From Amycolatopsis dendrobii (GTDB lineage: Bacteria > Actinomycetota > Actinomycetes > Mycobacteriales > Pseudonocardiaceae), in assembly GCF_014145675.1 (NCBI RefSeq), contig NZ_JACGZW010000004.1:668088-732087 (forward strand): 64,000 nucleotides of DNA, written 5' to 3'. The notes beneath the pieces were generated by a model. It was not told where the DNA came from, did not search any database, and saw nothing but the letters and a program-made list of their open reading frames with translations. Shown in pieces: positions 17,595-26,526 of this stretch (positions are counted from its first letter, which is position 1; the number at the start of each line of letters is the position of its first letter). The position numbers and the translations under genes are program-made.

Positions 17595-18008
17595 TTAGCC
17601 AGCGTCGCGCATCTGCGCTTCGGAAGGCAGGGTTTCCGTGCGCGCCAGGTATTCTTTCCTGGCGTCTTCGATGGCCGACATGTGACCGTACGCCCAACCC
17701 CGCAGGACGTCGACTGTCTTCGCGAGGCTCTCGCCGAGGTCGGTCAGCGAGTACTCGACTGTCACCGGGACCGTCGGATACACGGTCCGGAGCACAAAAC
17801 CGTCGGATTCCATGCCTCGAAGGGTCTGTGTCAGCATTTTCTGCGACACGCCCTCAATTCGGCTCCGCAATTCGGAGAAGCGCAGCGTTTTGTCCTCGAG
17901 GGACATGATCACGAGCATGGTCCATTTGTTCGCGATCCGGTCAAGCACCTGCCGGGTGGGGCAGGCCGACTTCATCATGTTCCAGCGGAGCACGCCATGG
18001 TCCGACAT
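17595..18008 (-). CDS. HxlR-family transcriptional regulator
   Basis: 137 residues of a single winged helix: CPTRQVLDRIANKWTMLVI then LRFSELRSRIEGVSQKMLTQ and the wing VEYSLTDLGESL. HxlR proteins respond to quinones, aldehydes or thiol stress, often through the conserved N-terminal Cys (here in SACPTR). It is divergent from the quinone oxidoreductase-like gene with a 214-base shared control region, a common pairing in actinobacteria, so it probably represses that gene and itself. Confidence 0.92.
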   Translation of the reverse strand: MSDHGVLRWNMMKSACPTRQVLDRIANKWTMLVIMSLEDKTLRFSELRSRIEGVSQKMLTQTLRGMESDGFVLRTVYPTVPVTVEYSLTDLGESLAKTVDVLRGWAYGHMSAIEDARKEYLARTETLPSEAQMRDAG

Positions 18009-18222
18009 AGTGGCGATGCTAGCAAACGCCGTGGTGGCGGTGTCCCGCTTCGCGGCAACCAGGTGTGATCCGCATCACCGGCGGGAAAATGCTCGGAAGA
18101 GCTGACCGGCTGGGTTTCCCCGGGGTTCCCAAGGCACCCGAAAGTGCTGTCTTTCCGCTCCGGGCAGTGATTCCTAGCCTGGCCGCGGGTTGACCCGCAG
18201 CCATCTTCAGGGAGTTGACGAC

Positions 18223-19143
18223 GTGAAAGCATTGCTGCCCACCTGGCAGGACGACAAGCTCGTGAAATTCGGCGAAGTGGGGGAGCCCGAGCCTCGGCCG
18301 GACCAGGCGGTGATCGCTGTCGAGGCGTTCTCGGTCAACCGCGGCGAGATGTTTTTGCTGCTGCGGCCGCGCGAGGGGTTGCGCCCCGGCAAGGACGTCG
18401 CAGGGCGCGTCCTGGCCGCGGCCGCGGACGGCTCTGGGCCGGCGGCGGGCACCCGCGTCGTGGCGCATCCACCGCTGGGCGGCTGGGCCGAACGGGTCGC
18501 GGTAGCCACGTCCGCCCTCGCGGAGCTGCCGGACGGCGTCGGCTCGGAGACGGCGGCCGCGCTCCCGCTCGCCGGTCTCACCGCGATCCGGCTGCTGCGC
18601 GCGGCCGGAAGCGTGGCAGGCAAACGGATCTTGATCACTGGCGCCTCCGGGGGAGTCGGCCACTACTTCACGGAGCTGGCCTATTCCTCGGGAGCCGAGA
18701 TCACCGCCGTCAGCGCCACCGCCGAGCGCGGAACGCGGCTGGCCGAGCTCGGAGCCGAGGTCGTGCACGACGTCGCCGACGCGCGAGGCCCGTTCGACAT
18801 CGTGCTCGAATCCGTGGGAGACGCCTCCGCGCCGCAAGCGCTGCGGAAGCTCGTCAAACGGGGGACGTTCATCTGGTTCGGGCAGGCGAGTCGGCAGCCG
18901 TCGACGTTCAGCTTTTTCGAGTTCTTTCCCGGCCCCGAATCAGGCGTCATCCGGCACTTCCACTACGCCGACAGTGACACGCCAGACGGCGCGGATCTCG
19001 CCGCGCTCGTCCGCCTGGTGAAAACCGGGCGGCTGCACCCGGAGATCGGCCGGATTGCCGATTGGGCGGACGCTTCCGCCGTTCTGACCGATTTGCGTGA
19101 ACGTCGGATCCGCGGCAAAGCCGTCCTCCGGATCGGGGCGTGA
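18223..19143 (+). CDS. Quinone oxidoreductase-like medium-chain dehydrogenase
   Basis: 306 residues. GroES-like N-terminal domain (VEAFSVNRGEMFLL, then GKDVAGRV) and a Rossmann domain with ILITGASGGVGHYF. The zinc-ligand cysteines of alcohol dehydrogenases are absent, as in NADPH:quinone reductases/enoyl reductases. It probably reduces quinones or enones. Start is the GTG at 18223 with GGGAG ten bases before. A hairpin terminator follows at once. Likely target of the divergent HxlR regulator. Confidence 0.88.
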   Translation: MKALLPTWQDDKLVKFGEVGEPEPRPDQAVIAVEAFSVNRGEMFLLLRPREGLRPGKDVAGRVLAAAADGSGPAAGTRVVAHPPLGGWAERVAVATSALAELPDGVGSETAAALPLAGLTAIRLLRAAGSVAGKRILITGASGGVGHYFTELAYSSGAEITAVSATAERGTRLAELGAEVVHDVADARGPFDIVLESVGDASAPQALRKLVKRGTFIWFGQASRQPSTFSFFEFFPGPESGVIRHFHYADSDTPDGADLAALVRLVKTGRLHPEIGRIADWADASAVLTDLRERRIRGKAVLRIGA

Positions 19144-19145
19144 AG

Positions 19146-19184
19146 GCCCGGAACGGTACCTGAGGTACTGTTCCGGGCGATTTT
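19146..19184 (+). terminator. Terminator of the quinone oxidoreductase gene
   Basis: 15-base arms 19146-19160 and 19164-19178 (one G-T wobble) with a TGA loop, followed by GATTTT. A standard factor-independent terminator. Confidence 0.8.
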
Positions 19185-19260
19185 CGGTACCCGTCGTCAT
19201 TTCCCGTCGCGTGTTTGCCAAATTACCGTTTTGGGCAAGGATTGCGAGGAAAGGACGGCA

Positions 19261-20469
19261 ATGGATTTCGCGATGGACGGCATCACCGAGGAGTTTTGCC
19301 GGCGGTTGACCGGGTTCATGGAGGAACATGTCTACCCCGCTGAGCGGATTTTCGCCGCACAACGGGATCCGGACGAGCCATGGGCCCGTCCGCCGGTGGT
19401 CGACGAACTGAAGAAACTCGCCCGCGAGCGCGGGCTGTGGAATCTGTTCCTGCCGAGGCACGAATCCGGTGCGGGCCTGACAAATCTCCAGTACGCCCCG
19501 CTCGCCGAGATCACCGGGCGCAGTCCGGGTCTCGCCCCTGAAGCGCTCAACTGCTCGGCGCCGGACACCGGCAACATGGAACTGCTGGCGCTGGCAGGCA
19601 CCGGACCTCAGCGCGCGCGATGGCTCACGCCGTTGCTGAACGGCGAGATCCGCTCCGCTTTCTGCATGACCGAACCGGACGTCGCCTCCTCCGACGCCAC
19701 GAACATCGCCACCCGGATCGAGCCGGACGGCGACCATTACGTCGTCAACGGCCGGAAGTGGTGGTCGTCAGGGGCCTTGAGCCCGGACTGTGCCCTGCTG
19801 GTCGTCATGGGCGAGACCTTTCCGGACGCGCCGCGCCATCGCCGGCACAGCGTGATCCTGATCCCGCGCGACGCTCCGGGAGTCCGGGTCGTCCGCGGCA
19901 TGACTCTGTTCGGCTATGACCATGGCGCGCACGGCGGGCACGCGGAGATCGAGTTCACCGACGTCCGGGTGCCGAGCGAGAACCTGCTCGGCGAGCCGGG
20001 AGCGGGATTCGCCGTCGCGCAAGCCAGGTTGGGGCCCGGCCGCGTCCACCACGCCATGCGTTTGATCGGGATGGCGGAGCGGGCATTCGACCTGATGTGC
20101 ACACGAGCATGGCGGCGTTCGGCGTTCGGCGGCCCGCTGGCCGAACAAGGTGTTGTCGGCGAATGGATCGCCGAAGCACGGGTCAGGATCGACCAGGCGC
20201 GACTGCTGGTGCTGAAGACCGCGTGGCTGATGGACACAGTCGGCAACAAGGGCGCCCGCACCGAGATCCAGTCCATCAAGATCGTGACCCCGCGCATGGC
20301 GGAATGGGTGGTGGACAAGGCGATCCAGGTACACGGCGCCGCCGGGGTAAGCCAGGATTTCCCGTTGGCGGAGCTGTGGGCACACACCCGGACGTTGCGG
20401 TTCGCGGACGGGCCGGACGAAGTGCACCGGCGTTCGCTGGCTCGGCGAGAACTCGCCCGCTACCGCTGA
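19261..20469 (+). CDS. Acyl-CoA dehydrogenase, ACAD10/11-like
   Basis: 402 residues. FAD/substrate marks AFCMTEPDVASSDATNI and VVNGRKWWSSGALSP, and the C-terminal FADGPDEVHRRSLARRE, where the acidic residue before VHR stands for the ACAD10/11 branch. That branch handles long or 4-hydroxy/4-phospho acyl-CoAs together with an APH-fold kinase, and such a kinase lies in the cluster at 30.1-31.1 kb. The ATG at 19261 has GAGGAAAGGA before it. It stands alone between two hairpins, convergent with the biosynthetic operon, so membership in that pathway is only suggested. Confidence 0.88.
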   Translation: MDFAMDGITEEFCRRLTGFMEEHVYPAERIFAAQRDPDEPWARPPVVDELKKLARERGLWNLFLPRHESGAGLTNLQYAPLAEITGRSPGLAPEALNCSAPDTGNMELLALAGTGPQRARWLTPLLNGEIRSAFCMTEPDVASSDATNIATRIEPDGDHYVVNGRKWWSSGALSPDCALLVVMGETFPDAPRHRRHSVILIPRDAPGVRVVRGMTLFGYDHGAHGGHAEIEFTDVRVPSENLLGEPGAGFAVAQARLGPGRVHHAMRLIGMAERAFDLMCTRAWRRSAFGGPLAEQGVVGEWIAEARVRIDQARLLVLKTAWLMDTVGNKGARTEIQSIKIVTPRMAEWVVDKAIQVHGAAGVSQDFPLAELWAHTRTLRFADGPDEVHRRSLARRELARYR

Positions 20470-20488
20470 ACCCGGACCGGGCAACGAC

Positions 20489-20525
20489 GGCCAACGCGCT
20501 GAAGGCATCCTTCAGCGCGTTGGCC
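20489..20525. terminator. Bidirectional terminator between ACAD gene and biosynthetic operon
   Basis: Perfect 17-base arms (20489-20505 and 20509-20525) with a CAT loop between two convergent genes. Confidence 0.85.
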
Positions 20526-20561
20526 GCATCTGCTTCCTCCCGGACGTCCGCGGCTTCGTGC

Positions 20562-21335
20562 TCACACCGCCGTGTAGCCGCCGTCCACCGGCAATGCCAC
20601 GCCGGTCACGTAAGAACTCGCGGCGCTCGCCAGAAAGAGCAGCGCGCCGTCGAGTTCTCCGGGCTCGCCGACCCGGCGCATCGGAGTGCGCCGCTCGATC
20701 CACGCGCGGCCTTTCTCGTCGTCGATCATCGACGCTGTCATCTCCGAGTAGAACCAGCCGGGGCACAGCGCATTCACCCGGATCCCGGCACTCGCCCACT
20801 GAGCCGCGAGTTCGCGGGTCAGATTCACGACCCCGCCCTTGCTGCCCGCGTATCCGGCTTGGGGAAGGCTTCCGCTGGCCACGAGCCCGTACACCGAGGC
20901 GATATTGACCACGACGCCTCCGCCCGCGGCGATCATGTGCGGAGCCACCTCACGGCACAAGGCGAACGGTGCGGTGAGATTCAGCGAGACCGCCTCGGCG
21001 AACTCGTCGACTCCCTGTTCGAGCGCGGGAGCCACCCGGGCGGCTCCCGCGCTGTTCACGAGGATGTCAACCCGGCCGAACCGCTCGACCGCGGTGTCGA
21101 CCAGTTGCGCCCGCTGCTCGGCGGAAAGCACGTCGCACGGCACCGCCAAGCTGCCGGGGCAATCCCGCGCGACCTGTTCCAGCCTCTCCCGGCGGCGTGC
21201 CGCCAGCACGACCCGCGCGCCGGCCCGGCACAGCACCCCGGCCGCTCTTGCTCCGAGGCCGCTGGACGCGCCGGTCACGATCCCGACCAGCCCGTCCAGG
21301 GAAAACAGCTCATTCGGCTCCGCCGCTTGCCGCAT
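20562..21335 (-). CDS. Short-chain dehydrogenase/reductase
   Basis: 257 residues. Nucleotide-binding GIVTGASSGLG, ILVNSAG, the catalytic set NIASVYG with YAGSK, and a C-terminus SYVTGVALPVDGGY are classical SDR. It is the last gene of an eight-gene operon: its ATG follows directly on the TAG of the ketosynthase gene. In this setting it may reduce a keto group formed by the ketosynthase or AfsA-like steps. Cofactor preference (NADPH or NADH) is not assigned. A terminator hairpin follows. Confidence 0.9.
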   Translation of the reverse strand: MRQAAEPNELFSLDGLVGIVTGASSGLGARAAGVLCRAGARVVLAARRRERLEQVARDCPGSLAVPCDVLSAEQRAQLVDTAVERFGRVDILVNSAGAARVAPALEQGVDEFAEAVSLNLTAPFALCREVAPHMIAAGGGVVVNIASVYGLVASGSLPQAGYAGSKGGVVNLTRELAAQWASAGIRVNALCPGWFYSEMTASMIDDEKGRAWIERRTPMRRVGEPGELDGALLFLASAASSYVTGVALPVDGGYTAV

Positions 21336-22358
21336 CTAGACCACCTCCGCGACGGCTGTGCTCCACGTGAAGCCGGCACCCGCGCTGATCAGCACGAACA
21401 CCGAACCCGGAGCCGGGTTCCCGGCCAGCAGGTCGGTCAGGTTCGCCATCGCGTCGCCCGCACCGAGGTGGCCGGTGCGGCTTCCGAGGTCCAGCACCGG
21501 AGCTGAACAGCTGTCTTCGACGACCGGCCGGTACACCTCGTCGAGCCCGTTGCGGGAGAGCCTTGGCAGCGCGACCCCGGCGAGTCGCGGATCGTCAGGC
21601 GAGACCGACGCGGCTGCCAGAGCGGTGCCGAGCGCTGTGGCGATCGCCGAATAGGCCGCCTTGGCCAGGTCCGCCGCCAACGGCCCGGCCGCGAACTGCC
21701 GCTTCGTCAACGCGGGTCGCAGCACTTCCGTTCCGCCCCGCGGCACGGGACTGAACGGCCGATTGCCGCGATGCATGGCTTCCAGCCGCGCCGCCGCCAC
21801 TGTTTCCACGGCGAGCAACCGCACAGCCCGGCCGCGCGGGACGCGGTCGAGCACCACAGCGGTCGCGCCGTCGCCGTAGCAGACGCCGAGATCGCTGCCC
21901 CAGCGGTCGAAACCCGGCGGAGCGAACCGATCCCCCGTGGTGATCAAGGCCGGGCCTGCCGCCGGGTCCGCAAGCAGGTGCCCGGCGGCCGCGTCGACGG
22001 CCGCCATGCCGCCGTTGCACATTTGCTGGATGCCGATCGGCACCGCGTTCTCCGCGCCGATCCGTGCCGCGACGTAGTGCGCGGGCGACCAGAAATCGTG
22101 GCCCTGGAAGTAAGTCCAGGCATGGAGGACCTCGCCGAGGTCGAGCGGATCCGCGGAAGAACCCGTCAACGTCGTGTGCGCGGCGAGAACGGCCATGTCG
22201 CAGGGGGCGAGATCACTCGTGCGGAGTTCGGCGTAGCCGTACTTCCGCGCGGACGGCCCGGTGATGGAGCCGGCGGCCACCGCTTCTTCTGCCGACATAA
22301 CGCGTTCGCCGAGATACACCGCCGGGTTGCTGAGATACAGCGATTCCGGATACTTCAT
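21336..22358 (-). CDS. Ketoacyl-ACP synthase III-like protein (CerJ/DpsC-type branch)
   Basis: 340 residues of the thiolase fold. The active Cys114 lies in IGIQQMCNGGMAAVDAA. The usual KAS III His-Asn pair is not evident: the region expected to read HQAN reads LPRLSRNG, and the C-terminal motif is GHLGAGDAMANL in place of GNTSAAS. Such divergent KAS III-like proteins often act as acyltransferases or use unusual starters. ATGA overlap links it to the AfsA-like gene upstream and it abuts the SDR gene downstream. The exact role (condensation or acyl transfer) is open. Confidence 0.82.
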   Translation of the reverse strand: MKYPESLYLSNPAVYLGERVMSAEEAVAAGSITGPSARKYGYAELRTSDLAPCDMAVLAAHTTLTGSSADPLDLGEVLHAWTYFQGHDFWSPAHYVAARIGAENAVPIGIQQMCNGGMAAVDAAAGHLLADPAAGPALITTGDRFAPPGFDRWGSDLGVCYGDGATAVVLDRVPRGRAVRLLAVETVAAARLEAMHRGNRPFSPVPRGGTEVLRPALTKRQFAAGPLAADLAKAAYSAIATALGTALAAASVSPDDPRLAGVALPRLSRNGLDEVYRPVVEDSCSAPVLDLGSRTGHLGAGDAMANLTDLLAGNPAPGSVFVLISAGAGFTWSTAVAEVV

Positions 22359-23335
22359 GACGCGGGGCGATACTCGACGGTGTTTGCCATCCTGATTGTC
22401 ATCTCGGCGACCGGTTCCCCCTCCTGGAGGAACCGCACGGCGATCGGCTCGGTCGCCCCCGAACCCGCTGTCGCGGTGATCAGGATGTCCGAGTCGAGTT
22501 CGGCGAAGCGGGTGTAAGCCGCGTCGAGTCCGACCAGGACAGTCTTGCTCGATGCCTGCCCGAAGAGTTCGCCTGCCAGCAGCGTGCCCGCCTGGCGAGC
22601 CGCCTCCATCATCACCGGGCCTGGCACATGGTCCTGCGGGTGGTCGAACATGCCGGGGTGCGAAACCGGAACGCGCAGTCGTCCGGTCAGCGTCCCGTCC
22701 CTCACCTCGGGGCCGAGCAGCAGCACATTGTCCCGCTCCTGCCTGCCGACGAGATAGGGCGGCACCCGCGACAGCGGTTCGCTCGCGAGAAGGTCGTCGG
22801 ACATAGGCGGCTTCGTGTCGCGGAACGCCATGCGCAGGTCCTGATAGCGCTGCTCGTCCTTCTGCGCGGTGTCGACGGCGATCGTGCCGAGCACCGTCGA
22901 GCCGAGACGAACCTCGACTTCGTGCAGCACACGAACAGTGACGCCCTCCCGTTCCTTGTGCATCGCGACCGTGCCGAGGAGATCGAGGTCGTAACCCTTG
23001 TCGAGCTTGAGCGCCAGCGGGTCGGTCAGGTCCATCCGGCAAGCCGCCGTGATGGCCTTCATCCCGGCAGGCGCGTCATGGTGCAGGTGCAGTGCGCACA
23101 GCAGCATCTGGCGCACGCATTCGAAAATCGCGACGGGGTCGTGCACCGCCGGGTGATTGGTGTGGTCGTTGTAGTACCGGTGCGCGCGCGGCAGCCGGGC
23201 CGAGCCCGCGAACCGGCCGTCGGGCAGGGATCGGAAGCCGGTCAGGAAGACCTCTTCGAGCGCGGTCCGGTGGACCAGCTTCCGATCGATCGTGGCGGCG
23301 GTGCCGAGCGGCTCCAGCGCGGTGGGCGTGGTCAT
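22355..23335 (-). CDS. AfsA-family (A-factor biosynthesis hotdog) protein
   Basis: 326 residues with two AfsA hotdog repeats: first KLVHRTALEEVFLTGFR and LPRAHRYYNDHT (about 20-60), second LVGRQERDNVLLLGPE with LRVPVSHPGMFDH (about 195-250). AfsA/ScbA/MmfL proteins join a beta-ketoacyl thioester to dihydroxyacetone phosphate, the first step to gamma-butyrolactone or furan signals. The HAD phosphatase gene sits directly upstream and reductases are near, as needed for that route. No ArpA-type receptor gene is adjacent. ATG at 23335 has a strong GAGGAG site. Family certain; product unknown. Confidence 0.88.
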   Translation of the reverse strand: MTTPTALEPLGTAATIDRKLVHRTALEEVFLTGFRSLPDGRFAGSARLPRAHRYYNDHTNHPAVHDPVAIFECVRQMLLCALHLHHDAPAGMKAITAACRMDLTDPLALKLDKGYDLDLLGTVAMHKEREGVTVRVLHEVEVRLGSTVLGTIAVDTAQKDEQRYQDLRMAFRDTKPPMSDDLLASEPLSRVPPYLVGRQERDNVLLLGPEVRDGTLTGRLRVPVSHPGMFDHPQDHVPGPVMMEAARQAGTLLAGELFGQASSKTVLVGLDAAYTRFAELDSDILITATAGSGATEPIAVRFLQEGEPVAEMTIRMANTVEYRPAS

Positions 23336-23351
23336 GGGTCTCCTCGAGAAA

Positions 23352-24020
23352 TCAGGAACGGGCGGTGGCACCGGTGATCAGCGGCTGGAGTTCCTCCGCG
23401 GCCTGCGCGGCATTCGCGAAGCACACCGCGCGCCACCCCGCGGCCCGCGCGCCTTCGCAGTTGCGCTCGAGATCGTCCACGAGAACGCATCGTTCGCCCG
23501 GAAGCCCGGCGGTTCGAGCGGCGAGTTCGAAGATCTCCCGCTGCGGTTTGCGGCTGCCCGCCAAATGCGAGACCACTACGGCGTCGAACTCGCTCTCCGA
23601 GACCATCCGCCGCCAGAGCGGCTCCCACGCGGGCGGCATGTTGGACAGCATGCCGACGAACACCCCGCGCCGTCGCAGGATGCGCAGGCAGGCGACCCAG
23701 GAATGATTGGGAGGACGGCCTTCGAACCACCCGGCTCCGAAATCGGAGAGGTCGGCGACCAGGCCGTACTCGTCGGCGAGCACCTGCTCGACCTCCTTGG
23801 CCCACGTCGCTTCGTCGACCAGCGGGATGTCGAGCGGGCCCATCGCGTCGGTGCCGTAGGCCCGGCCGACCGCGGCCATGGCTTCCTGCAACGCGTGCCG
23901 AGGAACGCCGAAACGTTGTTCGAAGGTGCGGAACGTCTCCGCGACCGGCGGCGTCAGCACGCCGCCGAAGTCGGTCCAGACCGCGATTTCCGGCGTATGG
24001 CCGTTTCCGGTCTCCATCAT
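23352..24020 (-). CDS. HAD-superfamily phosphatase
   Basis: 222 residues. HAD motif I is DFGGV (nucleophile Asp17), so the usual second Asp is Gly, as in YihX-like and epoxide-hydrolase-N-domain-like members; motif II LSN, motif III Lys in SRKPQREIF and motif IV LVDDLERN are present. In methylenomycin furan biosynthesis a HAD phosphatase (MmfP) works with the AfsA homologue MmfL, and this gene lies 16 bases before the AfsA-like gene, so it probably dephosphorylates the condensation product. Two adjacent ATG codons compete as start; the GGAG site fits the second slightly better. Confidence 0.88.
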   Translation of the reverse strand: MMETGNGHTPEIAVWTDFGGVLTPPVAETFRTFEQRFGVPRHALQEAMAAVGRAYGTDAMGPLDIPLVDEATWAKEVEQVLADEYGLVADLSDFGAGWFEGRPPNHSWVACLRILRRRGVFVGMLSNMPPAWEPLWRRMVSESEFDAVVVSHLAGSRKPQREIFELAARTAGLPGERCVLVDDLERNCEGARAAGWRAVCFANAAQAAEELQPLITGATARS

Positions 24021-24036
24021 CGATCTCCTCCAGTTT

Positions 24037-25521
24037 TCATCGGCGAATCGTGGTCAGGGCGCGCAGCAACGGGCCGGGGCGATCCCCGGTCGTCTTGGCG
24101 AGGACGTAGCCGTCCGGACGCACGAGCAGCGCCACCGGACGGCGGCCGAGCAAAGCGACCAGCCTGCCGTCGGCGGTTCGCGGATTCCGGCCGAGCCGGT
24201 GCACGACGAGGTCGGCCGGCAGCGCCCGGCGGATCGCGCTCCACCCGGATCCGGGGCTGAGCACGAGCATGGGCAGCGAGCTGGGCCCGGCGCCGCATTC
24301 CTCGGCAAGGAACGGCAGCCGCCCGCCCACCCGCACCGCGGGATAGCGCAGTGCTGCCCAGGCGAACCGCCGCGGACGGCAGGTTGCTTCCGTCCCGCTG
24401 AACAACGGGGCTCCGAAGCGCTGCAGGATCCCGGACGCAGCGGCAGCTCTGACCAGAACGTTGCGAGCCAATGCCTTCCTCGGCTCGACGAGCAGTCCCC
24501 ATCGGGTCTGCCGGTCGGTTACCGCACTGACCCGGCGCACCCCCTCGTGCCGCTCCGCGTGGTAGGTGTCCAGCACGCGCTCGGCCAGCAGGCCGTTGAT
24601 CACGCCGGCCAGCTTCCAGCCGAGGTTCACCGCGTCGTGGATGCCAGCGTTGAGGCCTTGCCCTCCTGCCGGGCTCACCACATGCGCGGCGTCCCCGACC
24701 AGGAACGCCCGCCCGGAGCGGAATCGCTCCGCCGTGGCGCATCGCACCTGGAACAACGCGCTCCAGAGGGGTTCGCCTACGGTCCCCATGCCTCCGGCGC
24801 GTTCGTCGAGCGCGGACTGGAACAACTCGCGGTTCGCTCGCTGTCCTTCCTTGGCGCTCACGGCGAAACGGAACACGCCGTCGCCGAGCGGGCCGATGCC
24901 GAGCGCTCCTTTCGCGGAATAGCAATAATGCAGGTACCGGTCGTCGATCGGCCCGGTGACCGGGGCGTCCGCGATGGCAAACGTCAGGTTCGGGGTGTGC
25001 ACGGCGTACCCGACACCGAGCGCCTTGCGGACGGTGCTGTGCGCGCCGTCCGCGCCGACCAGCCAGGAAGCCGTGGTCGTTTCTTCGCGGCCGTCCTGGC
25101 CGGCCAGCACGGTCTCCGCTCCGTCCGTGCCCATGGTCGTCCGAACCAGTTCGACGCCCCATTCGATTTTCCCGCCGAGCTCGGCGAAACGGTCCTGCAA
25201 GATCCGTTCGGTCTCCCATTGCGGGAGCATCAGCACGTGGTTGAACCTGCTGTCCGGCAGGTCGGCCACGGTGACCGAACCCAGCACCGAACCGTCCGCG
25301 TGGAACCGCACGCCGTCGAGCCGGTGTCCGCTGCGGACCATTTCCGCGGCGATTCCGGTACCCGCAAGCAGTTCCAGGGTCCGCGGCCAGACGATGATCG
25401 CCTTGGACTGCGCGACCGGCGTCCGGGAGCGGTCGATCACCCGGACGTCGACATCGCGACGCAGCAGTTCGCAAGCCAGCACCAGTCCGACCGGACCGGC
25501 CCCGACGATCAGCACGGTCAT
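24037..25521 (-). CDS. FAD-dependent monooxygenase (PheA/TfdB class A flavoprotein)
   Basis: 494 residues. FAD-binding GAGPVGLVLACELL at the N-terminus, the DG motif LVGADGAHSTVR, and GDAAHVVSPAGGQGLNAGI are those of class A aromatic hydroxylases. A C-terminal thioredoxin-like domain (about 380-494) is present as in phenol hydroxylase-type enzymes. It would hydroxylate or oxidatively rearrange a cluster intermediate using NAD(P)H and oxygen. It lies 11 bases after the KAS III gene and 16 before the HAD gene, inside the operon. Confidence 0.9.
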   Translation of the reverse strand: MTVLIVGAGPVGLVLACELLRRDVDVRVIDRSRTPVAQSKAIIVWPRTLELLAGTGIAAEMVRSGHRLDGVRFHADGSVLGSVTVADLPDSRFNHVLMLPQWETERILQDRFAELGGKIEWGVELVRTTMGTDGAETVLAGQDGREETTTASWLVGADGAHSTVRKALGVGYAVHTPNLTFAIADAPVTGPIDDRYLHYCYSAKGALGIGPLGDGVFRFAVSAKEGQRANRELFQSALDERAGGMGTVGEPLWSALFQVRCATAERFRSGRAFLVGDAAHVVSPAGGQGLNAGIHDAVNLGWKLAGVINGLLAERVLDTYHAERHEGVRRVSAVTDRQTRWGLLVEPRKALARNVLVRAAAASGILQRFGAPLFSGTEATCRPRRFAWAALRYPAVRVGGRLPFLAEECGAGPSSLPMLVLSPGSGWSAIRRALPADLVVHRLGRNPRTADGRLVALLGRRPVALLVRPDGYVLAKTTGDRPGPLLRALTTIRR

Positions 25522-25532
25522 CCGTCGCTCCT

Positions 25533-26498
25533 TCACAGCTGGTAGAGCAGCCCGCCGTAGTACCACCCCGAGCCGACGGCGGTGGACAGCACCAGATCGC
25601 CCGGCCGCAACCGCCCGCTTTCGGTGTATTCGGACAGCGCGATCGGGATCGACGCACAGCCCGTGTTGCCGCGGTCCGCGAAGTTGGTGACGAACTTTTC
25701 CCCGGGCAGGTCGAGGCCGTCGCGCACCCCGGTGTGGATGGCGTTGTTGCCCGGATGGGGCACCAGCCACTGAATGTCGGAAACCTTGAGCTGGTTGCGT
25801 TCCAGCAAGCGTTCGGCGACCGACAGGCTGGAACGCACGGCGAGGTCGATCAGCTCGGGCTTCGGCCGCAGCCAGCCGTCGCGGGCGGCAACGGTGTCCG
25901 CCTCGCTCGCGTCGCAGGCCAGGATCGAATCACGGAGCCCGCCGGTTTCGGGATCGCCCTTCTCGAGGACGACCGCCCCGGCCGCATCGCCGAACACCAG
26001 CTGCCCGCGCGTGCCGATCCGGGCCCTGCGGGTGAACCGGTCGGCGGCCACCACGACCGCGCGCCGGGCGGACGGATCGGCGGTGAGCATCGCGGAAGCG
26101 ATCTGCACCGCGTGCACGAAACCGGTGCAGGCGCCGCAAACGTCGAAGGCGAGCGCTTCCGCCGCCCCGATCGAGGCGGCCACGGCGGGAGCCAGTTCCG
26201 GGATCCATTGCCGGTCGGTCCAGTTCGCGAGCACCAGCAAGTCGATCTCGCCCGGTTCACGGCCTGCCTTGCCCAGCGCGGCGGTCGCGGCCCGCGCCGC
26301 CATGAACTCGACCGTCTCGTCTTCCTCCGCGCGGTGCAGGCTGTGCACGCCCAGCTCGTCGATTTCTTCCTGGTGATACGTGCGCCCGGCGACCTCGATC
26401 CCGTCGTGGTGCCGGACGACTGTGCGCGGGTAGTAATGGCCGAGACCGGTGAAGCTCAGTCCTGAGCCGGTCCAAGCCGGGGACGCGTGTGCGTACAT
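25533..26498 (-). CDS. 3-oxoacyl-ACP synthase III
   Basis: 321 residues with a complete KAS III triad: Cys124 in CGACTGF, His248 in VPHPGNNAIH, Asn278 in FADRGNTGCAS. It should condense an acyl-CoA starter with malonyl-ACP to give a beta-ketoacyl-ACP. The gene follows the CoA-transferase gene by 28 bases, suggesting that the transferase supplies its CoA ester. The ATG gives the usual short N-terminus before LSFTGLGHYYP. No ACP gene is in the operon, so an ACP from fatty acid synthesis must be borrowed. Confidence 0.9.
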   Translation of the reverse strand: MYAHASPAWTGSGLSFTGLGHYYPRTVVRHHDGIEVAGRTYHQEEIDELGVHSLHRAEEDETVEFMAARAATAALGKAGREPGEIDLLVLANWTDRQWIPELAPAVAASIGAAEALAFDVCGACTGFVHAVQIASAMLTADPSARRAVVVAADRFTRRARIGTRGQLVFGDAAGAVVLEKGDPETGGLRDSILACDASEADTVAARDGWLRPKPELIDLAVRSSLSVAERLLERNQLKVSDIQWLVPHPGNNAIHTGVRDGLDLPGEKFVTNFADRGNTGCASIPIALSEYTESGRLRPGDLVLSTAVGSGWYYGGLLYQL

Positions 26499-26526
26499 GA
26501 GCGTTTCCTCCTGAGACAGGTGCGGG

